Positions 1 to 8,562 are shown, counted from the stretch's first letter. The stretch: DNA of 49,814 nt from Burkholderiaceae bacterium (GCA_016710525.1 JADJVQ010000057.1:1-49814), one strand, 5' to 3'. Numbers and translations are program-made. Notes: generated by a model from the letters alone, not told the origin.

Positions 1-130
1 GGGGCAGCGGGAAACCGTATCGCCGCTCCCAGACCCTCAGCGTGTCTTTCGAAAGGCCGGTGTCGCGTTCGACGGCTGAAATGCTCAGCGTGATCAGGGT
101 TGAAGCGGAAGGATCGGTCATTCGCAGCAT
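1..130 (-). CDS. MerR-family transcriptional regulator, N-terminal fragment (cut by window edge)
   Basis: Reading the minus strand from an ATG at 130 (or a second in-frame ATG at 121) gives an open frame running off the left edge. About 43 residues are visible, including SISAVERDTG, LSKDTLRVWE and RRYGFP. This is the winged-helix DNA-recognition start of MerR-type regulators, of the subgroup (LitR/CarH-like) that often carries a C-terminal B12-binding light-sensing domain. That domain would lie outside the window, so its presence is not shown. The gene sits next to a glutathione peroxidase and a lipid-modification operon of the kind LitR controls in Pseudomonas and Burkholderia, which makes a light- or redox-responsive role plausible. 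Confidence 0.8.
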   Translation of the reverse strand, partial: MLRMTDPSASTLITLSISAVERDTGLSKDTLRVWERRYGFPLP

Positions 131-384
131 CAGCGTGACATCGGTATCTGGTATGTCCCGGGACTTGATTCTTGACTCAAAGGCGAAACCGCCGGGATTA
201 TGAGTTCACATGCCAATCTGGCGACTAAGACGTCGTCCCGATCCTGAGTGTAGCGCTGGGCGCCCTCTGGCCTTGGGCGCTCGCCCGGGCCCAGCCCGCG
301 CGCGCGGGCGCTCAGGCCCACATCAATACGGCCGGTCAGGGATCGCCAGGTGCTCCATCGGCCGCCTGCCCGCCGCTGCTCGAT

Positions 385-837
385 GTGACGGCGGCGCGGC
401 TGCAGGACGATTCCCCGCAGCGCTTGTGCCAATACGCCGGCCAGGTGGTGCTGGTCGTGAACACGGCCAGCTTCTGCGGATTCACCGGGCAGTACGAAGG
501 CCTCGAGGCGCTGTACGAAAAGTATCGCCGGCGCGGGTTCGTGGTGCTGGGATTCCCGTCCAACGACTTCGGCCAGCAGGAACCGGGCAGCAGCCGTGAA
601 ATTGCCGACTTCTGCTTCAACACCTATGCGGTTCGCTTCCCGATGTTCGCCAAGACATCGGTCACCGGAACCGGCGCAAGTCCGCTGTTCACCGCCTTGA
701 GCCGCCAGGCAGGCGCGCCGCGCTGGAACTTCCACAAGTACCTGATCGGTCGCGACGGACGCGTGGCCGCGGCCTTCCCGAGCCAGGTCGCGCCGCTCGA
801 CAAGCCGCTGATCCAGGCGCTCGAGCGGCTCCTGTAG
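385..837 (+). CDS. Glutathione peroxidase (thiol peroxidase of the GPx family), probable exported form with frameshifted leader
   Basis: The 150-residue frame from a GTG at 385 holds the full GPx catalytic tetrad: Cys in NTASFCGFT, Gln in FGQQEPG, and Trp-Asn in RWNFHKYL. It reduces hydroperoxides, including lipid peroxides, using glutathione or thioredoxin. Coding potential continues upstream of 385 without a stop back to 229 (ACPPLLDVT preceded by the hydrophobic stretch ILSVALGALWPWALARAQPA), but no normal start codon lies in that frame. An ATG at 210 in another frame gives MPIWRLRRR, and skipping one base near 238-240 joins it to the hydrophobic stretch as a classic signal peptide. The real gene is therefore probably 210-837, periplasmic, with a 1-nt frameshift. 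The adjacent lipid operon fits a role in lipid peroxide defence. Confidence 0.85.
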   Translation: MTAARLQDDSPQRLCQYAGQVVLVVNTASFCGFTGQYEGLEALYEKYRRRGFVVLGFPSNDFGQQEPGSSREIADFCFNTYAVRFPMFAKTSVTGTGASPLFTALSRQAGAPRWNFHKYLIGRDGRVAAAFPSQVAPLDKPLIQALERLL

Positions 838-1044
838 TCCCGAGACGATCAGTAAGGTCATCGTGCCTGAAGACACAAAAACTCAACGGTCATTTATTGT
901 CTTTTCGGTCATAGCCAGTAGCATCTCGACCATGCCCCGCACGGGGCGCTCAGGATCGCCCATGTTTTCGACCCCCTGCTTCGGCGGACCGCTCCAGCGG
1001 CCCGCCCCCGCCCAGACCGGGCCACTGTCGCTGAACGGCCTGTC
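838..1044 (+). promoter_or_regulatory. Intergenic region upstream of the lipid-modification operon, with three GGTCAT direct repeats
   Basis: This 207-bp gap has an A/T-richer core at about 870-925. The hexamer GGTCAT occurs at 856-861, 888-893 and 907-912, and the last two are CGGTCAT copies 19 bp apart, about two helical turns. No clear sigma-70 promoter is visible. The position, just before the first gene of a long operon, makes it the likely site of control by the neighbouring MerR regulator or the downstream ECF sigma factor. That is inference. Confidence 0.3.
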
Positions 1045-2339
1045 ATGCGCATCGCGGTGATCGGCTCGGGCATCTCCGGCCTGTCGGCGGCGCTGCGGCT
1101 GACTGCGACGCATGCCGTGACCGTGTTCGAGTCGCAGCCGCGGCTTGGCGGGCATGCGCACTCGGTCCAGGTGAGCCTGGAGGGTTTGAGCGCCCAGGTC
1201 GATACCGGCTTTCTGGTCTATAACCACCGCACCTATCCCAAGCTCGTCGCGCTGTTCGACGAACTCGGAGTTCCGACCGCCGCCTCCGACATGTCGTTTT
1301 CGGTGTCGGTCGGCCCTTATCGGTTTGAATGGTGCGGCTCCAATCTGAAGGCGGTCTTCGCGCAGCCGACCAATGCCTTGCGGCCGGGCTTCTGGCGCAT
1401 GCTGGCCGACATCGCGCGCTTCAACCGGCAGGCCAGCGCGCTGGCGCTACGAGCCGAACGCGGCCAGGCCGCCGAATCGCTTGACCAGTCGCTGGGCGAA
1501 TTCCTGGCGGCCAACCGGTACAGCGGGACATTTCGTGACGGCTACCTGCTGCCGATGGCGGCCGCGATCTGGTCCTGCCCGATGGCCACGATGCTGGCCT
1601 TCCCGATGGGCAGTTTCGCCCGCTTCTTCCACAACCACGGCCTGCTGACGGTGACCGACCGGCCGCAGTGGCATACGGTGCGCGGCGGTTCGGGCGAGTA
1701 CGTGCGACGGATCCGCGATCGCCTGACCGACGTCCGCGCCGATGAACCGGTGCTGTCGCTGCACCGTCTGGGCCTCGACGGGGCAGCCGGCATCGCACTG
1801 ACGACCCGGCGCGGCACCGAACATTTCGATCAGGTGGTGCTGGCCTGCCACAGCGATCAGGCGCTGGCCCTGCTGGCCGATGCCCGCGACGAAGAGCGCG
1901 CGATCCTGTCGGCCATCCCCTACCAGTCGAACCGCGCCTGGCTGCACACGGACGAACGGCTGATGCCGCGCCGGCGCGCCGCCTGGGCCGCCTGGAACTA
2001 CCTGAGCAACGGCGACACGAACGCACCCGAAGTGTCGGTGACCTACTGGCTGAACCGGCTGCAGCCGCTGCCCTTCGCCAGCAGGTGCTGCTCAGCCTGA
2101 ATCCGCTGTTCGAACCGCGGGCCGAGCGCGCGATCGCGCAGTTCGAATACGAACACCCGGTCTTCGATCAGGCGGCCACGGCGGCGCAGCGCCGCCTGCC
2201 CGGCATCCAAGGCCGGCGCGCGACCTGGTTCGCGGGCGCCTGGACGGGTTACGGCTTTCACGAGGACGGATTGCGCTCCGGGCTCGAGGTGGCGGCACGT
2301 CTGCTGGCGCAGCCCGCTGCCGAGCGGATCGCCGCGTGA
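1045..2339 (+). CDS. FAD-dependent amine oxidase/desaturase-like oxidoreductase, frameshifted near its C-terminus
   Basis: The N-terminus VIGSGISGLSAALRL is the dinucleotide-binding GxGxxG fold, followed by FESQPRLGGHA, the second FAD-binding element of the amine oxidase/phytoene desaturase superfamily. The first frame ends at 2100 after LNRLQPLPFA. The conserved C-terminal part (QQVLLSLNPLFEP to AWTGYGFHEDG, about 84 residues, including the WFAGAWTGYGFHEDG FAD-contact segment) continues in a second frame to 2339. The switch falls at about 2078-2090 and corresponds to one missing base. Joined, the protein is about 430 residues, normal for the family. It is the first gene of the operon, and its stop overlaps the GTG of the DUF1365 gene. 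It probably oxidises a modified acyl chain; the substrate is unknown. Confidence 0.85.
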
Positions 2340-3157
2340 GTCGGGCGGCGGCCATCGCAGCGGCAGACCCGCGGGCCCCGCTGTCCGACCGGGACTGGCG
2401 CCTGGTGTTCGGCGAGATCCGGCATCGGCGGCTGCGCCCGGCGGCGCACGCCTTTCGCTATCCGGCGTTCTATATCCGGGTACCGGTCCATCACCTGGAT
2501 GGCGCCGCCCGAGGCAACTGGCTGTTCGGACTGAACCGTGGCGCGCTGCTGTCGTTCCGTGAATCCGACCACGGCGACGGCCAGGGCCGGGCCGCCGCAT
2601 GGGTGCTTTCGCAGCTGGCGCAGGCCGGTATCGAAGCCGACGGAGCGCTGTGGCTGCACACCTTCCCCCGGGTGCTCGGCTACGCCTTCAAGCCGGTCAG
2701 TTTCTGGCACTGCGAAGGCCGCGACGGCCGGCTCGCTGCCATTGTCGCGGAGGTCAACAACACGTTCGGAGAGCGGCACTGCTATCTGCTGTCCGATCCG
2801 TCGGGCGCCCCGCTGCGCCAGGGCCAGACCCTGCGCGCCGACAAGGAGTTCCACGTCTCGCCGTTCAGCGAGATCTTGGGCAGCTACCGTTTTCGGTTCA
2901 TGGACACGCCGACCCGCACCGTGGCTCGGGTCGAACACCATGACGAGTCCGGCCCCCTGCTGCTCACGAGCCTGTCGGGCGAACTGCGGGCGCTGACGGT
3001 GCGCCACTGCCTGCGCGCGCTGCTCGGCTACCCGTTGTTCACGCTGGGCGTCATCGCGCGGATCCACTGGCAGGCGCTTCGCCTGTTCGTGCGCCGCGTC
3101 CCCTTCCAATCCAAACCCGCGCCGCCTGCGCGATTTCTCACTCGCGGATCGCCATGA
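2336..3157 (+). CDS. DUF1365 domain-containing protein
   Basis: 273 residues. The DUF1365 hallmarks are visible: EIRHRRLRPAAHAFRYPAFY near residues 26-45, YAFKPVSFWHC around 115-125, and VNNTFGERHCYLL around 138-150. The biochemical function of this family is unknown, but its genes are almost always next to a cyclopropane-synthase-like methyltransferase and a FAD oxidoreductase, as here. The GTG start at 2336 overlaps the preceding stop (GTGA), and its own stop overlaps the ATG of the methyltransferase, so the three are translationally coupled. A role in processing or delivering a methylated fatty acid is inferred only from this context. Confidence 0.9.
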   Translation: MSRAAAIAAADPRAPLSDRDWRLVFGEIRHRRLRPAAHAFRYPAFYIRVPVHHLDGAARGNWLFGLNRGALLSFRESDHGDGQGRAAAWVLSQLAQAGIEADGALWLHTFPRVLGYAFKPVSFWHCEGRDGRLAAIVAEVNNTFGERHCYLLSDPSGAPLRQGQTLRADKEFHVSPFSEILGSYRFRFMDTPTRTVARVEHHDESGPLLLTSLSGELRALTVRHCLRALLGYPLFTLGVIARIHWQALRLFVRRVPFQSKPAPPARFLTRGSP

Positions 3158-4428
3158 ACGCTGCCAGCAGACCTCGATTTCCCAGCGCCCAGGCGCTCAG
3201 CAGTCCGACCCGTCCTGCCGGCCACCTCGACCCGATCATGCCGCCGGGAGCACCGCGTTCGGCGCGCATCCTGCTGGGCCTGCTGAGCCGTCTCGCGCAG
3301 GGGCGCCTGCTGCTCACGCTGCCCGACGGGCAGACGATGACCTATGGCAGCGGCGAACCCTGCGCCCAGATGCGTCTGCGCAACTGGAATCTGTTCGCGG
3401 CCGTGCTGGCGCGCGGCGACATCGGTTTTGCCGAGTCCTGGATCGCCGGCGACTGGCACAGCGACCGGCTGATCGACCTGATCGACCTGATGATCGCCAA
3501 CCGCGCGGTGCTCGATCGTGCGGTGTATGGCCATGGCCTGATGCGATTCGTCGACCGCCTGCGCCACCTGCTCAATCGCAACACGCGAGCCGGGTCGCGC
3601 CGCAATATCCACGCCCATTACGACCTCGGCAATGCGTTCTACCGCCTCTGGCTGGACGACACGATGACGTATTCGAGCGCAGTGTTCGGCGGCAACGCCG
3701 GCCTGCCGCTGGCGGCAGCCCAGGATGCAAAATACCAGCGCATTCTCGACCGGCTGGCACTGCAGACCGGCGACAAGGTGCTCGAAATCGGCTGCGGTTG
3801 GGGCGGTTTCGCCGAACAGGCGGCGCGGGCCGGCCTGCAGGTCAAGGGCCTGACGCTGTCGACCGAACAGCAGGCCTTCGCGCAGCAGCGGCTGCAAGGA
3901 GCCGGTCTGGCGCACAACGCGCAGTGCGTGCTGCAGGACTATCGGGATGAAACGGCCCGCTACGACGGCATCGTGTCGATCGAGATGTTCGAGGCGGTGG
4001 GCGAAGCCTACTGGCCGCAGTATTTCGCCACGCTCGCGCGCAGCATGGCTCGCGGCGCCCGGGCGGTGGTGCAGACGATCGTGATCGACAACACGCTTTT
4101 CGAGCGCTATCGGCGTGGCACCGACTTCATCCAGCAGTACGTGTTTCCGGGCGGCATGCTGCCCTCGCCCGACGCGTTCATCGCCCAGGCCAGGCGCGCC
4201 GGCCTGGAGGTGATCGACCGGTTCGACTTCGGCCAGGACTACGCGCACACGCTCAAGCTGTGGCGCGAGGCCTTCGTGTCCCGGCTGGACGCCGTCCGGG
4301 CCCAGGGTTTCGACGACCGGTTCATCCGGACCTGGGAGTTCTACCTCGCCTATTGCGAGGCGGCCTTTCGGCATCGCAATACCGATGTCGTTCAATTCAC
4401 GCTGGCCCACGCCGGCACGCCGGCCTGA
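3154..4428 (+). CDS. Cyclopropane-fatty-acyl-phospholipid synthase family methyltransferase (Cfa/UfaM-like)
   Basis: 424 residues, the usual length. The SAM-binding motif LEIGCGWGGFAEQA lies near residues 210-224. It is preceded by HYDLGNAFYRLWLD and TMTYSSAVF and followed by SIEMFEAVGE and RYRRGTDFIQQYVFPGG, all diagnostic of the Cfa family. The enzyme transfers a methylene or methyl group from SAM to the double bond of a membrane phospholipid acyl chain. In clusters of this composition the homologue may make methylated precursors of furan fatty acids, which scavenge singlet oxygen, rather than cyclopropane. Sequence alone does not decide between the two. The gene is coupled to the DUF1365 gene by an ATGA overlap. 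Confidence 0.9.
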   Translation: MNAASRPRFPSAQALSSPTRPAGHLDPIMPPGAPRSARILLGLLSRLAQGRLLLTLPDGQTMTYGSGEPCAQMRLRNWNLFAAVLARGDIGFAESWIAGDWHSDRLIDLIDLMIANRAVLDRAVYGHGLMRFVDRLRHLLNRNTRAGSRRNIHAHYDLGNAFYRLWLDDTMTYSSAVFGGNAGLPLAAAQDAKYQRILDRLALQTGDKVLEIGCGWGGFAEQAARAGLQVKGLTLSTEQQAFAQQRLQGAGLAHNAQCVLQDYRDETARYDGIVSIEMFEAVGEAYWPQYFATLARSMARGARAVVQTIVIDNTLFERYRRGTDFIQQYVFPGGMLPSPDAFIAQARRAGLEVIDRFDFGQDYAHTLKLWREAFVSRLDAVRAQGFDDRFIRTWEFYLAYCEAAFRHRNTDVVQFTLAHAGTPA

Positions 4429-4445
4429 TCCGATGTCCGCCCGAC

Positions 4446-4500
4446 GCGCCGATCCATGCGCCGATCCATGCGCCGGTCCGTGCGCCGGTCGGTCCGTGCG
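4446..4500 (+). repeat. 12-bp imperfect tandem repeat between the methyltransferase and the chalcone-isomerase-like gene
   Basis: Two perfect copies of GCGCCGATCCAT (4446-4457 and 4458-4469) are followed by diverged copies (GCGCCGGTCCGT at 4470-4481, then an expanded copy to 4497). The array starts 17 nt after the stop of the preceding gene and ends 9 nt before the ATG of the next, so it fills the only real gap in this operon. Confidence 0.8.
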
Positions 4501-4508
4501 CTAAGCCG

Positions 4509-5114
4509 ATGCGCCGCCGCCTGCTGGCCGGCTCCGTCGCTGGTGCCGGAGCACTGGCCGTGCTGGCCCTGCCGGCCGCAGCGCATGCGCTGGCCGAATC
4601 CCCGGCTCGCCCCGCGGGCGAGGCGATTCCGGCGCCGGTCAGCGGCGCCCTGCCGCAGGCGCGCCTGGCCGGCGAAGGGCGCCTGCGCTGGTTCGGTCTG
4701 GCGATCTACGACGCGCGCCTGTTCGTGCCCGCGCAAGGCCTGGATCCGGCGCGGTATGCCCGCACGCCGTTTGCGCTCGAGCTCCAGTACGCACGGACAT
4801 TGCTCGGTGAAGACATCGCGCAGGCCAGCTTGAAGGAGATGACCCGCATGCAGTTCGGCACTCCCGCACAACGGGCGGGCTGGCTGGCGGCCATGCGCAG
4901 GCTGTTCCCCGACGTGACCGCGGGCGATCGGCTGACCGGCATCAACCGGGTCGATGGCCAGGTCCAGTTCTATCGGAACGACACCGACATCGGACGCGTC
5001 GAGGACCAGCTGTTCGGGGAAGCTTTCTTCGCGATCTGGCTGGATCCGCGCACCCAGGCGCCCGATCTGCGCCGCGCGCTGCTGCAACGCCTGTCGACCA
5101 GCAGGCCCTCGTGA
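4509..5114 (+). CDS. Chalcone-isomerase-like exported protein
   Basis: 201 residues from ATG 4509. The start follows a stop-rich, repeat-filled gap and opens with a signal sequence (MRRRLLAGSVAGAGALAVLA to AHALA), so a periplasmic product is expected. The body (RLRWFGLAIYDARLFVP around residues 55-72, then a TLLGEDIAQASLKEMTRM helix and a late FGEAFFAIWLDP) matches the bacterial chalcone-isomerase-like fold. Bacterial members do not make flavonoids and probably bind fatty acids. A role in handling the lipid made by its operon neighbours is inferred. Its TGA overlaps the GTG start of the MFS gene. Confidence 0.8.
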   Translation: MRRRLLAGSVAGAGALAVLALPAAAHALAESPARPAGEAIPAPVSGALPQARLAGEGRLRWFGLAIYDARLFVPAQGLDPARYARTPFALELQYARTLLGEDIAQASLKEMTRMQFGTPAQRAGWLAAMRRLFPDVTAGDRLTGINRVDGQVQFYRNDTDIGRVEDQLFGEAFFAIWLDPRTQAPDLRRALLQRLSTSRPS

Positions 5115-6436
5115 GCCATCGCGCGGGCCTGGGCTGGCGCCCGCTGGCGGCTTACGGCATCCTGCGCGCGCCGCTGGCGCTGGTCGAGTTGCCCCTGTTC
5201 GTGCTGCTGCCGGCGTTCTACAGCCGCTCTCAGGGTCTGGATCTGGCGCTGATCGGCGCGGTGCTTTTCTTCACCCGGCTGCTGGACGCGGTGGCCGATC
5301 CGCTGATCGGCACTCAGCTAGACCGCCATCGCGATCGTCAGGACGAACGGCGCTGGATTGCCCTCGCCCTGCCCGTGCTGGCCCTCGGTTTCGCCGGCAT
5401 GTTCCTGCCGCCGGTGAGCGGCGACGCCGCCGCCGCCTGGCTGGCGCTCACCTCGATGGTCACTTACCTCGCCTATTCGGTGGTCTCGATCGCCTACCAG
5501 GCCTGGGGATCGGCCCTCGGACAAACCCCGTCGGAGCGCGCCCGGGTGACCGCGATGCGCGAAGGCTTCGGTCTGGCCGGTGTCCTGGCCGCGTCAGCAC
5601 TGCTGGCTCCCGAGCATGCCCGCACCCTGATCGTGTGCTTCGTCCTGCTCTCGGCCCTGGCCTGGCGGATGATGCGGCACGCACCTGCACCGCCATCTCC
5701 GAACGGCGGCGGGCCAGCCCGGGCCGGCGCCGCCCCGCGCGCCGAGGGGCCGCTGGCCGGCGCCTGGGCGGCCTGGCGGGAAGTGCTGGGCAACCCGCTG
5801 TTTCGCTGGCTGCTGGCCGCGTTCGTGCTCAACGGGGTGGCCACCGCGATTCCGGCCACGCTGGTGCTGTTCTTCACCCGCGACGTGCTGGGCGCCGACG
5901 AGTCGCAGACCGCCGTGCTGCTGGTCTCGTACTTCCTGGCCGGTGCGCTGGGCATGCCCCTTTGGACCCGCCTGGCGCGGCGCTTCGGCCTGCGCAACGC
6001 CTGGCTGCTGGGCATGGCCTTCGCCGTCCTGGCCTTCATGTGGGCGCTGGGCCTGGGCCGCGGCGACCTGCTTGGCTTCGGCATGGTCTGCGTGCTGACC
6101 GGCCTGGCGCTGGGCAGCGACCTGGTGATGCCATCCGCATTGCTGGCGGCGCTGATCGCCGACGCCGGCCATGCCGTCCGGCGCGAAGGGGCGTACTTCG
6201 GTGTCTGGAGCCTGGCCACCAAGCTGAACCTGGCGCTGGCCGCCGGGCTGGCGCTGCCGATGCTGGCGTGGCTGGGCTATGTGCCCGGACGCAGCGGCGA
6301 CACACTTGCGCTCGCACTCACCTACGCGGCCGTGCCCAGCGCCCTGAAGCTGGCGGCCGGCCTGATCGTGCTGCTCGCGCCCCTGCCCGAATCGATTTCA
6401 CGCGATCCGGCTCCCCCGGAAAAGGCTCCCGCATGA
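5111..6436 (+). CDS. MFS transporter of the glycoside-pentoside-hexuronide:cation symporter type
   Basis: 441 residues, about twelve hydrophobic segments. Early residues RLLDAVADPLIGTQLDRHRD form the conserved loop 2-3 signature of GPH-type carriers, and the second half begins with NPLFRWLLAAFVLNGVATAI. MFS_2 proteins of this group also include lipid carriers, so an acyl or lysophospholipid substrate is possible here. The substrate cannot be read from sequence. The GTG start at 5111 overlaps the preceding stop, and its own stop overlaps the ATG of the DUF3833 gene, so it is part of the coupled operon. Confidence 0.85.
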   Translation: MSHRAGLGWRPLAAYGILRAPLALVELPLFVLLPAFYSRSQGLDLALIGAVLFFTRLLDAVADPLIGTQLDRHRDRQDERRWIALALPVLALGFAGMFLPPVSGDAAAAWLALTSMVTYLAYSVVSIAYQAWGSALGQTPSERARVTAMREGFGLAGVLAASALLAPEHARTLIVCFVLLSALAWRMMRHAPAPPSPNGGGPARAGAAPRAEGPLAGAWAAWREVLGNPLFRWLLAAFVLNGVATAIPATLVLFFTRDVLGADESQTAVLLVSYFLAGALGMPLWTRLARRFGLRNAWLLGMAFAVLAFMWALGLGRGDLLGFGMVCVLTGLALGSDLVMPSALLAALIADAGHAVRREGAYFGVWSLATKLNLALAAGLALPMLAWLGYVPGRSGDTLALALTYAAVPSALKLAAGLIVLLAPLPESISRDPAPPEKAPA

Positions 6437-6987
6437 CGTCAGTCCCTCTTGCCCGCCGCCGCGCGCTGCTCGCGGCGATCAGCCTGCCTGTAGCCGCCGC
6501 GCTGCCCGGGTGTGCTGCAGTCGACACCCAGGCTTACGCCGACCAGAAGCCGGCACTGGATCTGAAGCGCTACTTCGACGGCATGCTCGACGGCTGGGGC
6601 ATGGTCCAGGACCGTTCGGGCAAGGTGCTGCGCCGCTTCACGGTCACGATGCGCGCCTCCTGGCAGGGCGACACCGGAACTCTCGACGAAGCCTTCCTCT
6701 GGTCCGATGGCGAGCGCCAGCGCCGCGTCTGGACCCTGCGCCAGCGCGCCGCCGGCCGTTTCGTCGGCACCGCCGACGATGTGGTCGGCGAGGCGATCGG
6801 CGAGTCGGCAGGCAGTGCGCTGAACTGGCGCTACGTGATGGCATTGCCCGTCGATGGCCGGGTCTGGCATGTCGACTTCGACGACTGGATGTTTCTGGTC
6901 GACGAACGGGTGCTGCTGAATCGCGCAACCATGAGCAAATTCGGGATTCGATTGGGCGAAGTGACTCTTTCACTGACGCGACGCTGA
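6433..6987 (+). CDS. DUF3833 family lipoprotein
   Basis: 184 residues from the ATG at 6433, which overlaps the MFS stop. The first 28 residues are a lipoprotein signal with a lipobox ending LPGCA, so Cys is expected to be lipidated and the protein anchored in the envelope. The remainder (KRYFDGMLDGWGMVQDRSGK, then FTVTMRASWQGDTGTLDEAF and DDWMFLVDERVLLNRATMSK) is a lipocalin-like beta structure typical of DUF3833. The family is of unknown function but is a constant companion of the Cfa/DUF1365 genes. It may bind or shuttle the modified lipid, which is inference. Confidence 0.9.
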   Translation: MTSVPLARRRALLAAISLPVAAALPGCAAVDTQAYADQKPALDLKRYFDGMLDGWGMVQDRSGKVLRRFTVTMRASWQGDTGTLDEAFLWSDGERQRRVWTLRQRAAGRFVGTADDVVGEAIGESAGSALNWRYVMALPVDGRVWHVDFDDWMFLVDERVLLNRATMSKFGIRLGEVTLSLTRR

Positions 6988-6995
6988 GGTCCGCC

Positions 6996-8063
6996 ATGCT
7001 GTCTTCCCTGAATCCCCGCGTGCGCGACTGGCGCGGCCGGCGGGTCTGGATCGTGGGTGCCTCCAGCGGCATCGGCGCGGCAGTTGCGCGCGAGCTGTTC
7101 AGCCGCGGCGCCCGCGTGGCGCTGTCGGCGCGGCGCGAGGAACCGCTGCGCGAACTGGCCGGCCCGGCGGCACAGATCGGCTCGGCGCTGATCCTGCCGA
7201 TGGACGTCACCCGGCCCGGCTCCGTGCGCGATGCGCTGCAGACGATCGTCGATCGGTGGCAGGGAATCGACGTGGTGCTCTGGGTGGCGGGCACCTACCG
7301 GCCCATGCGCGCCTACGACTTCGACCTGGCCGATGCTCATCGGATCGTGCAGACGAACCTGGGCGGTGTGGTCAACGGTCTGGCCTCGATCATGCCGGTA
7401 CTGATCGGCCAGCGCAGCGGCGCGATCGGCATCGTCTCGAGCGTCGCCGGATTCAACGGCCTGCCGATGTCGCTGGTCTACGGGCCGACCAAGGCGGCGC
7501 TGATCAACCTGGCCCAGTCGCTGTACTTCGACCTGCATCCGCTGGGGATCGGCGTGCATCTGATCAACCCCGGATTCGTCGAGACCCCCCTGACCGAACT
7601 GAACGAGTTCCCGATGCCCGCGATCGTGTCCGCGCAGACGGCGGCGAACCGGATCCTGACCGGCTTCGCGCGCGGCGAATTCGAGACCCACTTTCCGCGC
7701 CGCTTCACCGGCACCATGAAGCTGCTGCAGCTGCTGCCCTATCGCCTGTATTTCGCGGTGGTCAAGCGCATCACCGACAGCGAGGCGGCCAGGGGCGCGC
7801 CGCCCGCCTTCGCGCCCGGAGCACCGATCCGCGTGCCGGAGATTGCGCGGCCGGCAAACGCCTCGCCGGGCGCGACGGCCCCATCCGGCAGCGCGGCCGG
7901 CGACTCTGCTGCCGAAGCCGTTGCCACGGCCAAGGCCGCTGCCGAGCCCGCCGCCGGGGCCGATGCCGAAGCAGCCGCCCCGCCCGCCGCGGCCAAGTCC
8001 GCCAACTCCCGTTCCGGGCCGCGCCGGCCGCGAAGCCGCAAGAAACCGGCCGCCGTTCCATGA
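6996..8063 (+). CDS. Short-chain dehydrogenase/reductase with Ala/Pro-rich C-terminal tail
   Basis: 355 residues. The NAD(P)-binding motif VGASSGIGAAVARELF is near residues 20-35, the catalytic Ser lies in GIVSSVAGF, and the Tyr/Lys pair in LVYGPTKAAL. This is a complete classical SDR core of about 250 residues. From about residue 275 the sequence becomes a low-complexity Ala/Pro tail ending in a basic PRRPRSRKK stretch, unusual for an SDR and possibly disordered or nucleic-acid or membrane binding. The ATG at 6996 is 8 nt after the DUF3833 stop. The substrate is probably a lipid keto or hydroxy group, judging by operon context only. Confidence 0.9.
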   Translation: MLSSLNPRVRDWRGRRVWIVGASSGIGAAVARELFSRGARVALSARREEPLRELAGPAAQIGSALILPMDVTRPGSVRDALQTIVDRWQGIDVVLWVAGTYRPMRAYDFDLADAHRIVQTNLGGVVNGLASIMPVLIGQRSGAIGIVSSVAGFNGLPMSLVYGPTKAALINLAQSLYFDLHPLGIGVHLINPGFVETPLTELNEFPMPAIVSAQTAANRILTGFARGEFETHFPRRFTGTMKLLQLLPYRLYFAVVKRITDSEAARGAPPAFAPGAPIRVPEIARPANASPGATAPSGSAAGDSAAEAVATAKAAAEPAAGADAEAAAPPAAAKSANSRSGPRRPRSRKKPAAVP

Positions 8064-8509
8064 CCGGACCTGCGGCCACCCAACCGGCATCCGGGTCGGC
8101 GGTGGCTCGGATCGTCGACTTCTTCGAGCACCTGGCTCCGGCCGACCTGGCGCGGATCGACCGGATCTACGCCGCCGACGCCAGCTTCAAGGATCCGTTC
8201 AACGATGTGCGCGGCTGCGAGGCCATCGCCGCGATTTTCCGCCACATGTTCGACCAACTGGTCGAGCCCCGCTTCATCGTGCACGACCGGGTCGGCGACG
8301 AGCGCGAGGTTTTCCTGACCTGGGATTTCGAGTTTCGCCGCGCCCGCGGCGACAGGCTGCAGATCCGTGGCGCCAGTCACCTGCGCCTGGACGGCTGCGG
8401 GCGCATCACCTGGCATCGCGACTACTGGGATGCCGCCGAAGAGCTCTACGAGAAGCTTCCGATCGTCGGCACGCTGATGCGCTGGCTCAAAAGGCGTGCA
8501 GCCAGCTGA
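8060..8509 (+). CDS. NTF2-like (SnoaL/nuclear transport factor 2 fold) protein
   Basis: 149 residues starting at ATG 8060, overlapping the SDR stop. The pattern RIVDFFEHLAPADLARIDRI, ADASFKDPFNDVRG and a late RITWHRDYWDAAEELYEKLP is the NTF2-like cone fold found in the same gene clusters. Such small domains act as ketosteroid-isomerase-type enzymes or ligand binders. The catalytic assignment cannot be made from the sequence. It is the last coupled gene of the lipid operon. Confidence 0.85.
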   Translation: MTGPAATQPASGSAVARIVDFFEHLAPADLARIDRIYAADASFKDPFNDVRGCEAIAAIFRHMFDQLVEPRFIVHDRVGDEREVFLTWDFEFRRARGDRLQIRGASHLRLDGCGRITWHRDYWDAAEELYEKLPIVGTLMRWLKRRAAS

Positions 8510-8531
8510 TGCGCTCTCGCACCCGGATGGG

Positions 8532-8537
8532 TACAAT
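8532..8537 (+). promoter_or_regulatory. Possible -10 box (TACAAT) for the ferritin-like gene
   Basis: TACAAT lies 25 nt before the ATG at 8563, in a 53-bp gap between the NTF2-like gene and the ferritin-like gene. No good -35 is visible, so the assignment is weak, but the gap does separate this gene from the ATGA-coupled operon. Confidence 0.35.
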
Positions 8538-8562
8538 GACAGGTTGACTCTCGGGAACTTTC

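Noticed and set aside
883..1227. Minus-strand ORF across the gap before the oxidoreductase
   Set aside because: No recognisable domain; most of it is antisense to the conserved FAD-binding N-terminus.
3028..4410. 460-codon minus-strand ORF opposite the methyltransferase
   Set aside because: Long antisense frames are expected in very GC-rich DNA. The plus-strand protein has all Cfa motifs; the minus one has none.
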